In this document: in pieces, positions 15,464 to 24,443 of the stretch
Layout of the letters: each line of letters opens with the position of its first letter
How positions within the stretch are numbered: position 1 is the first letter of the stretch
Assembly: GCF_040372805.1 (NCBI RefSeq)
Contig: NZ_BAABWJ010000003.1
Span: forward strand, 186,001 to 250,000
Direction: 5' to 3'
Source: Pseudoteredinibacter isoporae_A
GTDB taxonomy: Bacteria > Pseudomonadota > Gammaproteobacteria > Pseudomonadales > Cellvibrionaceae
DNA length: 64,000 nucleotides
The notes under the pieces: generated by a model
Databases searched by the model: none
The model's input: the letters and a program-made list of their open reading frames with translations, nothing else
What the model was told of the DNA's origin: nothing
Translations under genes and position numbers: made by a program

Positions 15464-17251
15464 TTAAGCGATGGTCAGCAGGCTATCGCCAACGGCAACA
15501 GAGTCGCCCTCTTTGATATTGATGCTGCCGATGGTGCCGGATTTGGGCGCACTCACTTCGGTTTCCATTTTCATGGCTTCCAAAATAATGATGGTGTCAC
15601 CTTCGTTAACCTGCTGACCTGGGCTGACCAATACCTTAAAGATATTACCAGCCAAAGGGGCTGGCACAGGGTCACCGCCAGCGGGAACCGCACCACCTGC
15701 TGCGGGCGCGGCGACTGCCGCACCACCCACAGGTGCAATGCCGGTCAAGTCGCCACCGTTTGCAACGGTGACGGTGTAAGAAGCACCTTCTACGGTTACC
15801 GTGTACACCTCTTCACCAGCGTCATTGGTGACCAGCGCCCCCTCTTTACCCGTTGGCACAGGCTCAAAGGCGGAGGCATCACCGCGATTTTCCAGGAATT
15901 TCAGACCAATCTGCGGGAACAAAGCGTAGGTCAGAACATCGTCGATCTCACGATCTCCGCCTTCCAACTGGATGCCCTTCTCTTGAGAGAGTTCACGCAA
16001 TTCAGTTGTCAGCTTGTCCAGCTCAGGTGCAAGCAAGTCCGCAGGGCGACAAGTAATCGCCTCCGCGCCATCCAGCACGCGTGCCTGCAATTCTTTGTTG
16101 TACTCAGCCGGTGCCGCGCCATATTCACCTTTCAGAACCCCCTGGGTTTCCTTCGAGATGGATTTGTAACGCTCACCCGTCAACACGTTAAGAACCGCCT
16201 GGGTTCCCACAATCTGAGACGTAGGGGTCACCAATGGGATAAAACCAAGGTCTTCGCGTACGCGTGGGATTTCATCCAACACATCGGCGAACTTATCTTC
16301 GGCACCCTGATCACGCAGCTGGTTTTCCATATTAGTCAGCATGCCGCCTGGGACCTGTGCCGTCAGGATACGACCATCGATGCCGCGCAGAGAACCTTCA
16401 AACTTGGCGTATTTCTTACGCACTTCGCGGAAGTAGTTGGCAATTTCTTCCAGCAGGGCCAAATCCAGACCTGTATCACGCTCTTGGCCTTTCAAGATCG
16501 CCACCACAGATTCTGTTGGGCTGTGGCCATAGGTCATGGACATGGAAGAAATCGCAGTGTCGATATTGTCGATGCCTGCTTCCACACATTTCAGTGCCGT
16601 TGCAGTCGAAAGGCCAGTTGTGGCATGACACTGCATATGAATCGGTATATCGCAGGCGGCTTTCAGTTTGCTGACCAACTCGTAACCCGCGTAAGGGGTT
16701 AACAGGCCTGCCATGTCTTTAATCGCGATGGAGTCAGCGCCCATGTCTTCGATCAACTTGCCTTGCTCTACCCACATATCAATAGTGTGAACCGGGCTCA
16801 AGGTATAGGCGATGGTGCCCTGGGCATGCTTGCCCTGTTTTTTAACCGCTTTCAATGCAGTCTCGATATTGCGCATATCGTTCATCGCATCGAACACCCG
16901 GAAAACGTCTACGCCATTAACGGCACAGCGCTCAACAAACTTGTCCACGACATCGTCCGCATAGTGACGATAACCAAGAATATTCTGGCCACGGAACAGC
17001 ATCTGCATTGGGGTATTGGGCATCGCTTTTTTCAGTTCGCGAATACGCTCCCATGGGTCTTCACCCAAATAACGAATACAGGCGTCAAACGTGGCTCCAC
17101 CCCAGGTTTCCAAAGACCAGAAGCCAACTTGGTCGAGCTTCTCAGCAATGGGCAGCATATCGTCGATACGCATACGGGTGGCAAATAGGGACTGGTGGGC
17201 ATCACGCAAAACTACGTCGGTAATGCCAAGTGGTTTTTTGTTTTCGCTCAT
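15464..17251 (-). CDS. oadA: oxaloacetate decarboxylase alpha subunit (carboxyltransferase plus biotin carrier)
   Basis: A 595-residue soluble subunit. The N-terminal carboxyltransferase TIM barrel begins DVVLRDAHQSLFATRMR and includes the metal/active-site block MQCHATTGLSTATALKCVEAG. An alanine/proline-rich linker (residues about 505-525) leads to the biotinyl domain, with the biotinylated lysine K561 in EAMKMETEV. It removes CO2 from oxaloacetate onto biotin, giving pyruvate. Start and order oadG-oadA-oadB are standard. Confidence 0.97.
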   Translation of the reverse strand: MSENKKPLGITDVVLRDAHQSLFATRMRIDDMLPIAEKLDQVGFWSLETWGGATFDACIRYLGEDPWERIRELKKAMPNTPMQMLFRGQNILGYRHYADDVVDKFVERCAVNGVDVFRVFDAMNDMRNIETALKAVKKQGKHAQGTIAYTLSPVHTIDMWVEQGKLIEDMGADSIAIKDMAGLLTPYAGYELVSKLKAACDIPIHMQCHATTGLSTATALKCVEAGIDNIDTAISSMSMTYGHSPTESVVAILKGQERDTGLDLALLEEIANYFREVRKKYAKFEGSLRGIDGRILTAQVPGGMLTNMENQLRDQGAEDKFADVLDEIPRVREDLGFIPLVTPTSQIVGTQAVLNVLTGERYKSISKETQGVLKGEYGAAPAEYNKELQARVLDGAEAITCRPADLLAPELDKLTTELRELSQEKGIQLEGGDREIDDVLTYALFPQIGLKFLENRGDASAFEPVPTGKEGALVTNDAGEEVYTVTVEGASYTVTVANGGDLTGIAPVGGAAVAAPAAGGAVPAGGDPVPAPLAGNIFKVLVSPGQQVNEGDTIIILEAMKMETEVSAPKSGTIGSINIKEGDSVAVGDSLLTIA

Positions 17252-17309
17252 AATGGTGCCTTTAACTGGTGCTTAGTGCGGGCTAAGCGTCCTAATATCA
17301 AATGGGCTT

Positions 17310-17552
17310 TTATTTATTTCGATGCTGCTCGATAGCGGCCTGGATGATAGCGATCAGTTTCGGATCGTTCACCTGGGCAGGAGCCGGAGACGCCGGGGTA
17401 GGCGTGGCTTCGGGTTCAGCTTCGGGGAAGTATTTCTGAATCACCGTAGACATAATATTGACGGCAATAACGAGCAGGGTCAGGAACACAAAGACGGTCC
17501 CCATCCCGAAAAGCATCAGGTCAATACCCTGTTGCACTAGGCTTGCTGACAT
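17310..17552 (-). CDS. oadG: oxaloacetate decarboxylase gamma subunit
   Basis: An 80-residue protein with one N-terminal membrane helix (GIDLMLFGMGTVFVFLTLLV), an alanine/proline-rich linker, and a short C-terminal domain (PKLIAIIQAAIEQHR). It anchors alpha to beta in the pump complex. Family members often end in a zinc-binding histidine tail; here only one histidine (EQHRNK) is present. The ribosome site GAGGAGA is strong. First gene of the operon. Confidence 0.93.
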   Translation of the reverse strand: MSASLVQQGIDLMLFGMGTVFVFLTLLVIAVNIMSTVIQKYFPEAEPEATPTPASPAPAQVNDPKLIAIIQAAIEQHRNK

Positions 17553-17920
17553 GGTGGTCTCCTCGAAATCATACAGTTATTTGTATGTTTCTCGTTTATA
17601 CACTCGATCGGATCTCCAGGGGAAATATTGATCGAGTCATTCTTGTTAATAGCCCCTATCAAGACTCACTCCCGGGCTAAATGAGTAAGCTTGGAGAATG
17701 TATCTTGATCGGTCAAGGTAAGCAAATTTTCCCTCTTACTACAAAACTACAAACAGACTACAAAATACAAAACTGTTTTAAATCAAAAGGTTAAAAAACC
17801 CCACACGGCATGCAGACCCTAAAAAAGCGGCAAAAACTACAAGAATCACGAACCCGTGAAAGCGGGGATTTAGGGTTTCCCTTCGCTTTGCAGTAGAATG
17901 CCCGCTTTTTAGCGGAATAT
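17553..17920. other. 368-nt divergent regulatory region between oadG and dusC
   Basis: No gene is supported. It holds the promoters of both flanking units. Visible elements are the ACTACAAA repeat cluster listed separately, a CTTGA-TCGG-TCAAG dyad at about 17704-17717, and an AT-rich stretch at 17750-17800. No clear consensus sigma-70 promoter was found. Confidence 0.6.
17738..17764. repeat. three copies of the octamer ACTACAAA upstream of oadGAB
   Basis: ACTACAAA begins at 17738, 17746 and 17757, followed by a degenerate ATACAAAA, and ACTACAAG recurs at 17837. Read on the oad strand the unit is TTTGTAGT. The same octamer appears twice upstream of aceEF (53451 and 53558). Iterated, phased short repeats ahead of an operon suggest a regulator array, but the protein is unknown. 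Confidence 0.4.
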
Positions 17921-18886
17921 ATGCGAATTTTCCTGGCCCCAATGGAGGGCGTCGTCGACTTTCAGATGCGCCAGTTGCTGACCAGCATTGGCGGACTCGA
18001 CGGCTGTGTCACCGAATTTCTCCGCATAGGCGAGCAACGCCTGCCTCGGCGGGTATTCACCAAGCTCTGCCCCGAACTCCTGCAACAGAGTCGCACCCCG
18101 TCCGGCACGCCAGTGGCCTTTCAACTGCTGGGTGGCAACGCCGAAGCCATGGCCTTCAATGCCGCCAAGGCCGCAGGGCTCGGTGCTGACAGCATTGACT
18201 TGAATTTTGGCTGCCCGGCCAAAACCGTCAATCGCAACGATGGCGGCGCCAAGCTGCTGCAAGAGCCAAAGCGTATTCACAGGATTGTCAAAGCGGTTCG
18301 TGACGCAGTTCCGAGCGGGATCGATGTCACCGCAAAAATTCGCTTGGGTTTTCAAGATCGCAGCATGGGACTGGAAAACGCCCACGCCATTGCAGATGCA
18401 GGCGCCCAACAGCTGGTCGTCCACGCGCGCAGTAAAAACGATGCTTACCGCCCCCCCGCTTACTGGGACGAGCTTCGCCCCATTCGGGATCAGCTCAATA
18501 TCCCCGTTATCGCCAATGGTGAAATATGGAGTCCAGACGATCTTCAGCGTTGTGCCGACCATAGTGGCTGTGAAGATTTCATGATCGGTCGGGGCCTCCT
18601 GGCCAGACCTGATCTCGCATTGGCCATCAGAAACCCGGACGCACACCAAGCCTGGTGCTGGGAAGACATCTTGCCGCTGCTGTTGGATTTTTTCCGCAAA
18701 GGCATCGAACAATACCCAGAAAAATATTGCGGAAATAGACTCAAGCAATGGTTCATGTACCTACAACGAAACTATCCCGAAGCCGAGTTATTTTTTAACC
18801 AGTTAAAGCGCTTGCGCAAACGCGATGAGATTGAAATGCTGTTTGCCCACCACGCCAAAGAACAGAAGATAGAGTTGGCCTCATGA
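17921..18886 (+). CDS. dusC: tRNA-dihydrouridine(16) synthase
   Basis: A 321-residue FMN-dependent reductase that makes dihydrouridine in tRNA. The start MRIFLAPMEGVVDFQMRQLL and the catalytic-cysteine segment LNFGCPAKTVNRNDGGAKLL are diagnostic for Dus enzymes; KIRLGFQDR and VHARSKNDAYRPPAYW match the DusC subgroup rather than DusA or DusB. A C-terminal helical domain (LKRLRKRDEIEMLF) binds tRNA. Its stop overlaps the next start (ATGA), so the two are co-translated. Confidence 0.92.
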   Translation: MRIFLAPMEGVVDFQMRQLLTSIGGLDGCVTEFLRIGEQRLPRRVFTKLCPELLQQSRTPSGTPVAFQLLGGNAEAMAFNAAKAAGLGADSIDLNFGCPAKTVNRNDGGAKLLQEPKRIHRIVKAVRDAVPSGIDVTAKIRLGFQDRSMGLENAHAIADAGAQQLVVHARSKNDAYRPPAYWDELRPIRDQLNIPVIANGEIWSPDDLQRCADHSGCEDFMIGRGLLARPDLALAIRNPDAHQAWCWEDILPLLLDFFRKGIEQYPEKYCGNRLKQWFMYLQRNYPEAELFFNQLKRLRKRDEIEMLFAHHAKEQKIELAS

Positions 18887-19401
18887 GTTCGCTCGATCGA
18901 CAACTGCAACACAGCGACCACAACGCGGCACCTTCAAGCGGCACGCGCCTGAGTCTATTGCTGCACGATATTGAATCGCCCAGTAACGTCGGAGCCTTGT
19001 TTCGATGCGCTGACGCCCTGGGCTGCGAACATATCTACCTGAGCGGCTCGACGCCCGCACCACCGAATCGAAAACTGCGCAAAGCCTCTCGATCGGCAGA
19101 GCGCTATGTTGGATATAGCGTACACAGGCATTTCGAAGATCTACTGGACAGCTTCCACGAAAACAAGGTGCTGGCATTGGCGCTTGAACTCAGCGAGAAC
19201 AGCATTCCGCTGGAGGACTTTGTGTTGGAGCGGCGCTTTGAATCGATTTGTTTGATTCCTGGCTCTGAAAATCACGGGCTGAGCGAAGAGTTGTTAAACG
19301 CCTGCGAGCAGGCTGTGTACATCCCTATGCAAGGCAATAACTCATCCATGAACATTGCTACCGCCTGCGCAATCGCGGCTTATCGATTGCAACAGGCGTA
19401 A
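18883..19401 (+). CDS. SpoU/TrmH-family RNA 2'-O-methyltransferase
   Basis: A 172-residue SPOUT enzyme without an N-terminal substrate domain. Motif 1 is LLLHDIESPSNVGALFRCAD, motif 2 is ICLIPGSENHGLSEELL and motif 3 is YIPMQGNNSSMNIATACAIA, all intact and carrying the trefoil-knot SAM site. Being a bare catalytic domain resembles TrmL-like or unassigned members, and the RNA target cannot be stated. It overlaps dusC by 4 nt, consistent with a tRNA-modification pair. Confidence 0.9.
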   Translation: MSSLDRQLQHSDHNAAPSSGTRLSLLLHDIESPSNVGALFRCADALGCEHIYLSGSTPAPPNRKLRKASRSAERYVGYSVHRHFEDLLDSFHENKVLALALELSENSIPLEDFVLERRFESICLIPGSENHGLSEELLNACEQAVYIPMQGNNSSMNIATACAIAAYRLQQA

Positions 19402-19444
19402 CGTAACTCCTTTGAGAACGGCTCACACTCGGTCGATATTTCCA

Positions 19445-20191
19445 TTAGGCATAGCAGCGCACGGTTTCATCGCCAGCCAGGAAGTTGGCCTTGTCTTCGC
19501 ACAAACGAGCGTTAATCTCGCGAAATAAATCAGAAACCTGGGTATTGATACCGCGCATGAATACTTCGCGCTCAAACAGGAAAGGCGAGCGCCAACCACA
19601 ATGTTTCACCGGATCACCAATCTCTTCAAAACGGAAACCGGACTGTTTGATCAACTGAGCGAGTCTGGGCTCCATCATTGCCGCGCCATATTCCGCTTCT
19701 GAATTGACGAACAAAGATACGCAGATGGAAAACAAGCCCAACAGAACGACGGGGGCCTTACAACTTTCAAGCAAGTCGGCGTTTTCCGGCAAGGCCGCGT
19801 CCCGCTTGACCTGCCCACGAAATTCCGGCAATACCGCCAACCGGGAGAACTCAATGATTTTACCGGGTAAAAACACATCGGGATCAAACATTTCCCGGTT
19901 GAGACTGTCTTTGAAGACCTCTTCGTAAGGCAAAGGTTTTTCAGGATTTTTTAAGTCGCCTCCAATAATTCGAGCACAGGCAACGGCCTGACCACTGGGT
20001 TTGTGTAACAACAGAGCATGTTCAGAATGAGGATCGTATTCGTCAACTTCCCTCTCGTAGTCGTCGGCGTCAAAATAATTAAGCTCACGACAGAACACGC
20101 GATGACGAATTCGGTAACAGCGCTCAAGATCAAAATCTCCATAAGCGCGTTTTACATCATAAAATTTTTCAAAATGGTCTAGTAAAGTCAT
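19445..20191 (-). CDS. PEP-CTERM/exosortase-associated acyltransferase-like protein
   Basis: A 248-residue protein of the N-acyltransferase/autoinducer-synthase fold. Typical blocks are RCYRIRHRVFCRELNYF, VDEYDPHSEHALLLHKPSGQ, a conserved arginine in ARIIGG, IEFSRLAVLPEFRGQ, and MEPRLAQLIKQSGFRFEEIG, which match the TIGR03694 group. That group is usually found beside exosortase/PEP-CTERM genes, and homologous enzymes make N-acyl amino acids or acyl-homoserine lactones; no exosortase is visible here. The frame is open to a GTG at 20206, but this sits inside the GGAGGG ribosome site, so the ATG at 20191 is chosen. Confidence 0.8.
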   Translation of the reverse strand: MTLLDHFEKFYDVKRAYGDFDLERCYRIRHRVFCRELNYFDADDYEREVDEYDPHSEHALLLHKPSGQAVACARIIGGDLKNPEKPLPYEEVFKDSLNREMFDPDVFLPGKIIEFSRLAVLPEFRGQVKRDAALPENADLLESCKAPVVLLGLFSICVSLFVNSEAEYGAAMMEPRLAQLIKQSGFRFEEIGDPVKHCGWRSPFLFEREVFMRGINTQVSDLFREINARLCEDKANFLAGDETVRCYA

Positions 20192-20355
20192 ACCACTCCC
20201 TCCCACCGGACTGTGAAAATAAACACCATTTACATCCCTAAGGCGACTTTATTATAAAGACTCAGTTAACAGCATTTCTGTGAACTCACATCAAAGTAAT
20301 ATTATTTTTTTTGTTTATGGTTTATCTTTTTTTCACCATTCACCAAGCAGAATTC

Positions 20356-21138
20356 ATGATGAACAAAAACAAAGGTTATGTAAACCAAGACTATTTGAGC
20401 CAAGCCGCGCAAATGTTCGCCCCCATAAAGAAGGGAAGTTATGAAAAGTTACAGGCACAAACGGCACAATCATTGATTGACATCGGCTGCGGGCCAGGAA
20501 TAGACACCACCAGCATTGCACAGCTCTACCCCGAACTAAACGAAATTATCGGAGTCGATTTCGATAAAGAAATGATCCAACAAGCCGATAACTTAGCTAA
20601 GCAAAAGGAATGCAGCGACAGGATTAGACACCAACACGCCAGCGCTTACGAGTTACCTTTTCCCGACAAACGCTTTGATGCCGTTCGAGCCGAACGACTC
20701 TTTATGCATTTGGAAAACCCCGAGCTTGCCTTACAGGAATTGATTCGGATCTCCAAACCTGGAGCCAAATTAGTCATTGTTGAAACGGATTGGGCAAGCA
20801 TGTCCGTTAACAATGGTATGGACGAACTGGAACGCCGCCTCAGTCACTACTTTGCAAGCGAGTTCTTACACAATGGCTATTCAGCCAGACGCCTGCCCGG
20901 CCAACTCGCCGAACTGGGTGTAAAGGAAGTGAACATTGAAATTAACAGTTTACAGTCCAAAGACCATCGATTGTGGCAACTTTTATCTCAACATGCCGCG
21001 ATGATGGATAAAGCTTTGGAGAATAGTTTTATTAACCCACAGGAATATCAGGACTGGAATCAACAACTGGACGAAAGCAATGCAAGCGACTCATTCTTTA
21101 GCACCATAAACATCATGACATTTTGTTGCACGATTTAA
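20356..21138 (+). CDS. class I SAM-dependent methyltransferase
   Basis: A 260-residue methyltransferase. Motif I is SLIDIGCGPGIDTTSIA, motif II is IIGVDFDKEMI, and FPDKRFDAVRAERLFMHLENPE is the motif IV/post-IV region found in UbiE/ArsM-like small-molecule methyltransferases. The open frame extends 15 codons upstream through hydrophobic residues, but the family start and the MMNKNKGY sequence favour the ATG at 20356. It is divergent from the acyltransferase with a 164-nt gap, so the two may share regulation. The substrate is unknown. Confidence 0.85.
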   Translation: MMNKNKGYVNQDYLSQAAQMFAPIKKGSYEKLQAQTAQSLIDIGCGPGIDTTSIAQLYPELNEIIGVDFDKEMIQQADNLAKQKECSDRIRHQHASAYELPFPDKRFDAVRAERLFMHLENPELALQELIRISKPGAKLVIVETDWASMSVNNGMDELERRLSHYFASEFLHNGYSARRLPGQLAELGVKEVNIEINSLQSKDHRLWQLLSQHAAMMDKALENSFINPQEYQDWNQQLDESNASDSFFSTINIMTFCCTI

Positions 21139-21503
21139 TTATTCAGAACCAGGATGTCACCAAATACCTTGTTTGTTTGGTGACGAAAAAAAACGGCGCC
21201 ACTTTTTTGTCGTTAAAGCCTACTGCCACGGGCTTAAAGCAGTGTTCTCAGATATAATTTACAAAGCAACAAAGTCTTAGTGAATCAAGCAGAGGTACGG
21301 CTTGGGCGTCAAAAAAATGGCGTGAGTTTAGGGACAAACAAAAAGGATGCAATGTAGGCCAATACCCACAATCGGAAAGTAAGTCTTTCCACGCTTTGCA
21401 GTTTGCTTCAAAGATTAACGGACGAACCTAAAAGACCTTAGGCGCCATTCGTTGAACTGATTTACATCGACAGCAATACACAGGCAGAAGCGGAAAGGGC
21501 TAA
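21139..21503. other. 365-nt non-coding leader before the GGDEF-EAL operon
   Basis: A perfect 9-bp hairpin (GTCACCAAA / TTTGGTGAC, 21156-21184, 11-nt loop) follows the methyltransferase gene; it is followed by GAAAAAAAA, not T residues, so it is not a standard + strand terminator. A TATAAT occurs at 21254-21259. A 57-codon open frame across 21260-21432 has no start codon. No c-di-GMP riboswitch core was recognised. The rest shows nothing. Confidence 0.5.
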
Positions 21504-24443
21504 ATGCGCTCGGGTTTTTTAAGTCTTAAATGGCAAGTAGCGATCAGCGTAAGCTTGATTCTTTTTTTAGGAATCGGCTTGATTACCATTTTTGGCCAAA
21601 GCAATCTTGAACAAACCTTTATTCAAGAGCGTGATCGTATTTTGAAGGATCGCCAGCGCTCAATTAATACCGCTCTGTTTTCTATTCAAAAGCAACTTCT
21701 GCACATTGCTGGCCACCTTCAAGGTCAGGCTGCACAACTTGATCCCGATTTAACCTTAAGAAAACGTCTGAGCGAAACGGTTCACTCAAACTGGGACCAA
21801 TTGAATTTCGAATGGGAAGTTGACGCTGTATTACTGTACGGCAGTGACCAGGAAGCCTGGCTGCAGCTGGGTTTGCCCAGCATGCAATCTTTATTACCCA
21901 AGGAGTGGCTAAATGCCGTTTACCGCTCTGAGTCCCCACTGGATAAAATTCTTTGTCGGCATTCATGCTGGCAGGTTGTCGCCGTACCGGTGTTAATCGA
22001 CACCAATCAAAACGGTGTCATGATCCTGGTAAAATCCTTAGTTGATGCGGTTATCGAATTTCAACAATCTACTGCAGCAGACGTGGGCATCCTGATACCT
22101 CCTGGTAATTCTGGCAATGCCTTGCAAAATCCACTTCGCCGCATTCCCAATTGGCAACGTGACATCGTTGCATTAACCGGCGGAGCTACGGCCCAGGAAG
22201 CCCTGCAAACCCTCAGCGAGGACGTTGCTCTGGAAAAACTGGTGAACCAACGAAAGGTTCTCCCCTTCAAACAACAGAATCTTGAATTGGCTATTGTCAG
22301 CCTGAGCGCGCAAAGCCCGGCCGAACAGGCTTCGGTTTTAATCATTGAAGATGTGAGTGGGCAGCTCAATGAGCTGAACTCAACCATCAAAACCTTGCTA
22401 CTGTCTGCTCTGGTGATTTTAATCAGTGCAGAAATTGCTTTGTTGGGCATGCTCTGGAGTCCGATGAGCCAGCTTCGAAAAGTTGCCACCGTGCTTCCTG
22501 AACTGGCGAGAAACGACCGCAATCGACTCGATCTATTGCCACAATTGCCCAAGAAGTCGGGATTGTTGCGCAATGAAATCCACAATCTGCAAGACTCGAG
22601 TGTCGATCTGGCTGAAAAACTGGCTGAGATGGACGAGCAAATCAAGCTTCGTACCCGGGGCTTAAAAATTCGAAGCCGAGAGCTTCTGGCGGAAAAAAAC
22701 TTCGCTACGACTCTGATTAACAATGTCCAGGCCATTATCCTCACCCAGGATAAAGATGGGAATATCCACCTGATTAACAACGAAGGTTGCATGTTACTCG
22801 GCACCCCCATGACCGCGGACAATCAGACCAAAGAGCAAATGAATTTCCTCTCCAGCTTTGGTTTCATTGAAGACGACATGGTCACTCAGGGGATTGCGAG
22901 CCTTCACCAGAATCATGGCAACAGCTTCCAGCACGAAGGCGAACTGGAGCTGCGTGGCCAAAATTATTACATGCAGTGGAAACACAGCCTGTTACCTGGC
23001 AAAGACGAAATGGTCTTGACGGTTGGTATTGATCTTAGCGGTCGAAAAGCCGCCGAAGACAACCTCGCTTGGCTGGCCGATCACGACCATCTGACCAAGC
23101 TCTTCAATCGCCGTCACTTCCAGCGCGAGTTTGAGCAGATATTAAAACGCAGTCACCGTAATAAGCGCTCTGGCGCCTTGTTCTTTTTTGATATTGATCA
23201 GTTCAAGGTTATTAATGACACCTCCGGCCACCCGGCGGGTGATCGATTGCTGTGCGAGGTCGCCAATCATCTGTCACTGGGCATTCGAAATATCGACGTC
23301 TTTGCCCGATTGGGCGGCGACGAGTTTGGTCTGCTGGTGGAAGAAATCAATGATGAAGGCATCATTATTCTCGCCCAAAAGCTCTGCGACATTGTCGGTA
23401 ATATCGAGGTGAATCTGGAAGGCCTGAAACACAAGATTTCCATCAGCATCGGCATTGTGAGATTTCCAGCCCATGGCAAGGAAGTCGATGAGTTGATGGC
23501 CAATGTCGATTTGGCCATGTACAAAGCGAAGGCCAACAACAATGGCCGCAGTAACTGGCAAATGTATTCGGCCTCCAGCAGTAAGAAAGGCGAATTGGTT
23601 AAAACGGTGGATTGGCAAGCAAGAATCCGTACGGCACTCGATTTGCAACGTTTGACGCTGTACTACCAGCCAATCTACGACATCAAAAACAAAACCATTT
23701 CCCATTATGAAGCCCTGCTTCGTATGCTGGATGAACAAGGCAATATCATTCCACCGGGACAGTTCATCCCCATCGCCGAACAAACTGGCTTGATCATGGA
23801 GCTGGATCAATATGTGGTTCAACAGGCCATCCGTGATCTGTTGCGTTTCCAAAGCCAGGGGCAGGATATTCACATTGCCATTAACATTTCTGCCAATGCC
23901 CTGGCCAGTGGAGAGTTTATCCAGAGCCTGACTCAAATCACCTTAAATCGTCAGACCCTCCACGGAAAAATTATTTTTGAACTGACAGAGACAGCTGCCG
24001 TTGAAGATGTTCGAGCAACGGCCGATATCATCAACAGTTGTAAGCGGATGGGATATCACTTCTCTATTGATGACTTCGGTAAAGGTTACGCATCCTGGTT
24101 TTATTTACGGGAATTGCCTGTGGACTACGTGAAAATTGATGGCTCTTTTGTTCAGAACCTGTCTTCCAGCAAAGAGGATTACTTGTTTGTTCAAGCCATC
24201 AATAATGTTGCACAAGGGCTTGGCAAGAAAACCGTTGCTGAATTCGTCGAAGATGCAGAATCCCTGGCCCTGATTGAAGAACTGGGTATCGATTACGCCC
24301 AGGGCTACTATATCGGCAAACCGGCAGAGCAACTTCTTAAGGACGGTGACATCAGCCATCTTGATGGCAACGCTGACACCACAAGCAATGTTACGGCAAT
24401 TCAAAAAAATAAGGATTATGCAAAAAATATTAACAAGGGTTAA
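21504..24443 (+). CDS. membrane-bound receptor with PAS, GGDEF and EAL domains
   Basis: A 979-residue c-di-GMP enzyme. TM1 at residues 9-28, an approximately 260-residue periplasmic sensor with a paired-cysteine element (CRHSCWQVVAVPVL, residues 151-155), TM2 near 295-317, a coiled linker, a PAS-type domain (about 395-510), GGDEF (RLGGDEFGLL, about 603-607) and EAL (YEALLRM, about 736). The GGDEF site is intact and an inhibitory I-site RNID lies five residues before it. The EAL half keeps NISANAL, ELTETA, DDFGKGY, VKIDG and EFVED. Both activities look possible. The 3' end overlaps the next gene by 26 nt, so its ligand may involve the partner proteins. Confidence 0.93.
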   Translation: MRSGFLSLKWQVAISVSLILFLGIGLITIFGQSNLEQTFIQERDRILKDRQRSINTALFSIQKQLLHIAGHLQGQAAQLDPDLTLRKRLSETVHSNWDQLNFEWEVDAVLLYGSDQEAWLQLGLPSMQSLLPKEWLNAVYRSESPLDKILCRHSCWQVVAVPVLIDTNQNGVMILVKSLVDAVIEFQQSTAADVGILIPPGNSGNALQNPLRRIPNWQRDIVALTGGATAQEALQTLSEDVALEKLVNQRKVLPFKQQNLELAIVSLSAQSPAEQASVLIIEDVSGQLNELNSTIKTLLLSALVILISAEIALLGMLWSPMSQLRKVATVLPELARNDRNRLDLLPQLPKKSGLLRNEIHNLQDSSVDLAEKLAEMDEQIKLRTRGLKIRSRELLAEKNFATTLINNVQAIILTQDKDGNIHLINNEGCMLLGTPMTADNQTKEQMNFLSSFGFIEDDMVTQGIASLHQNHGNSFQHEGELELRGQNYYMQWKHSLLPGKDEMVLTVGIDLSGRKAAEDNLAWLADHDHLTKLFNRRHFQREFEQILKRSHRNKRSGALFFFDIDQFKVINDTSGHPAGDRLLCEVANHLSLGIRNIDVFARLGGDEFGLLVEEINDEGIIILAQKLCDIVGNIEVNLEGLKHKISISIGIVRFPAHGKEVDELMANVDLAMYKAKANNNGRSNWQMYSASSSKKGELVKTVDWQARIRTALDLQRLTLYYQPIYDIKNKTISHYEALLRMLDEQGNIIPPGQFIPIAEQTGLIMELDQYVVQQAIRDLLRFQSQGQDIHIAINISANALASGEFIQSLTQITLNRQTLHGKIIFELTETAAVEDVRATADIINSCKRMGYHFSIDDFGKGYASWFYLRELPVDYVKIDGSFVQNLSSSKEDYLFVQAINNVAQGLGKKTVAEFVEDAESLALIEELGIDYAQGYYIGKPAEQLLKDGDISHLDGNADTTSNVTAIQKNKDYAKNINKG

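Noticed and set aside
17681..17794. A 37-codon frame starting ATGAGTAAG upstream of dusC
   Set aside because: No ribosome site, and it runs through the ACTACAAA repeat cluster; regulatory DNA is the better reading.
21260..21432. A 57-codon open frame before the GGDEF-EAL gene
   Set aside because: No ATG, GTG or TTG start with a ribosome site, and the peptide has no recognisable pattern.
21221..21503. A c-di-GMP-I (GEMM) riboswitch upstream of the c-di-GMP enzyme
   Set aside because: The conserved GEMM core (the GGCAAAC-like and GCAAAGCC-like segments and the tetraloop receptor) was not found.
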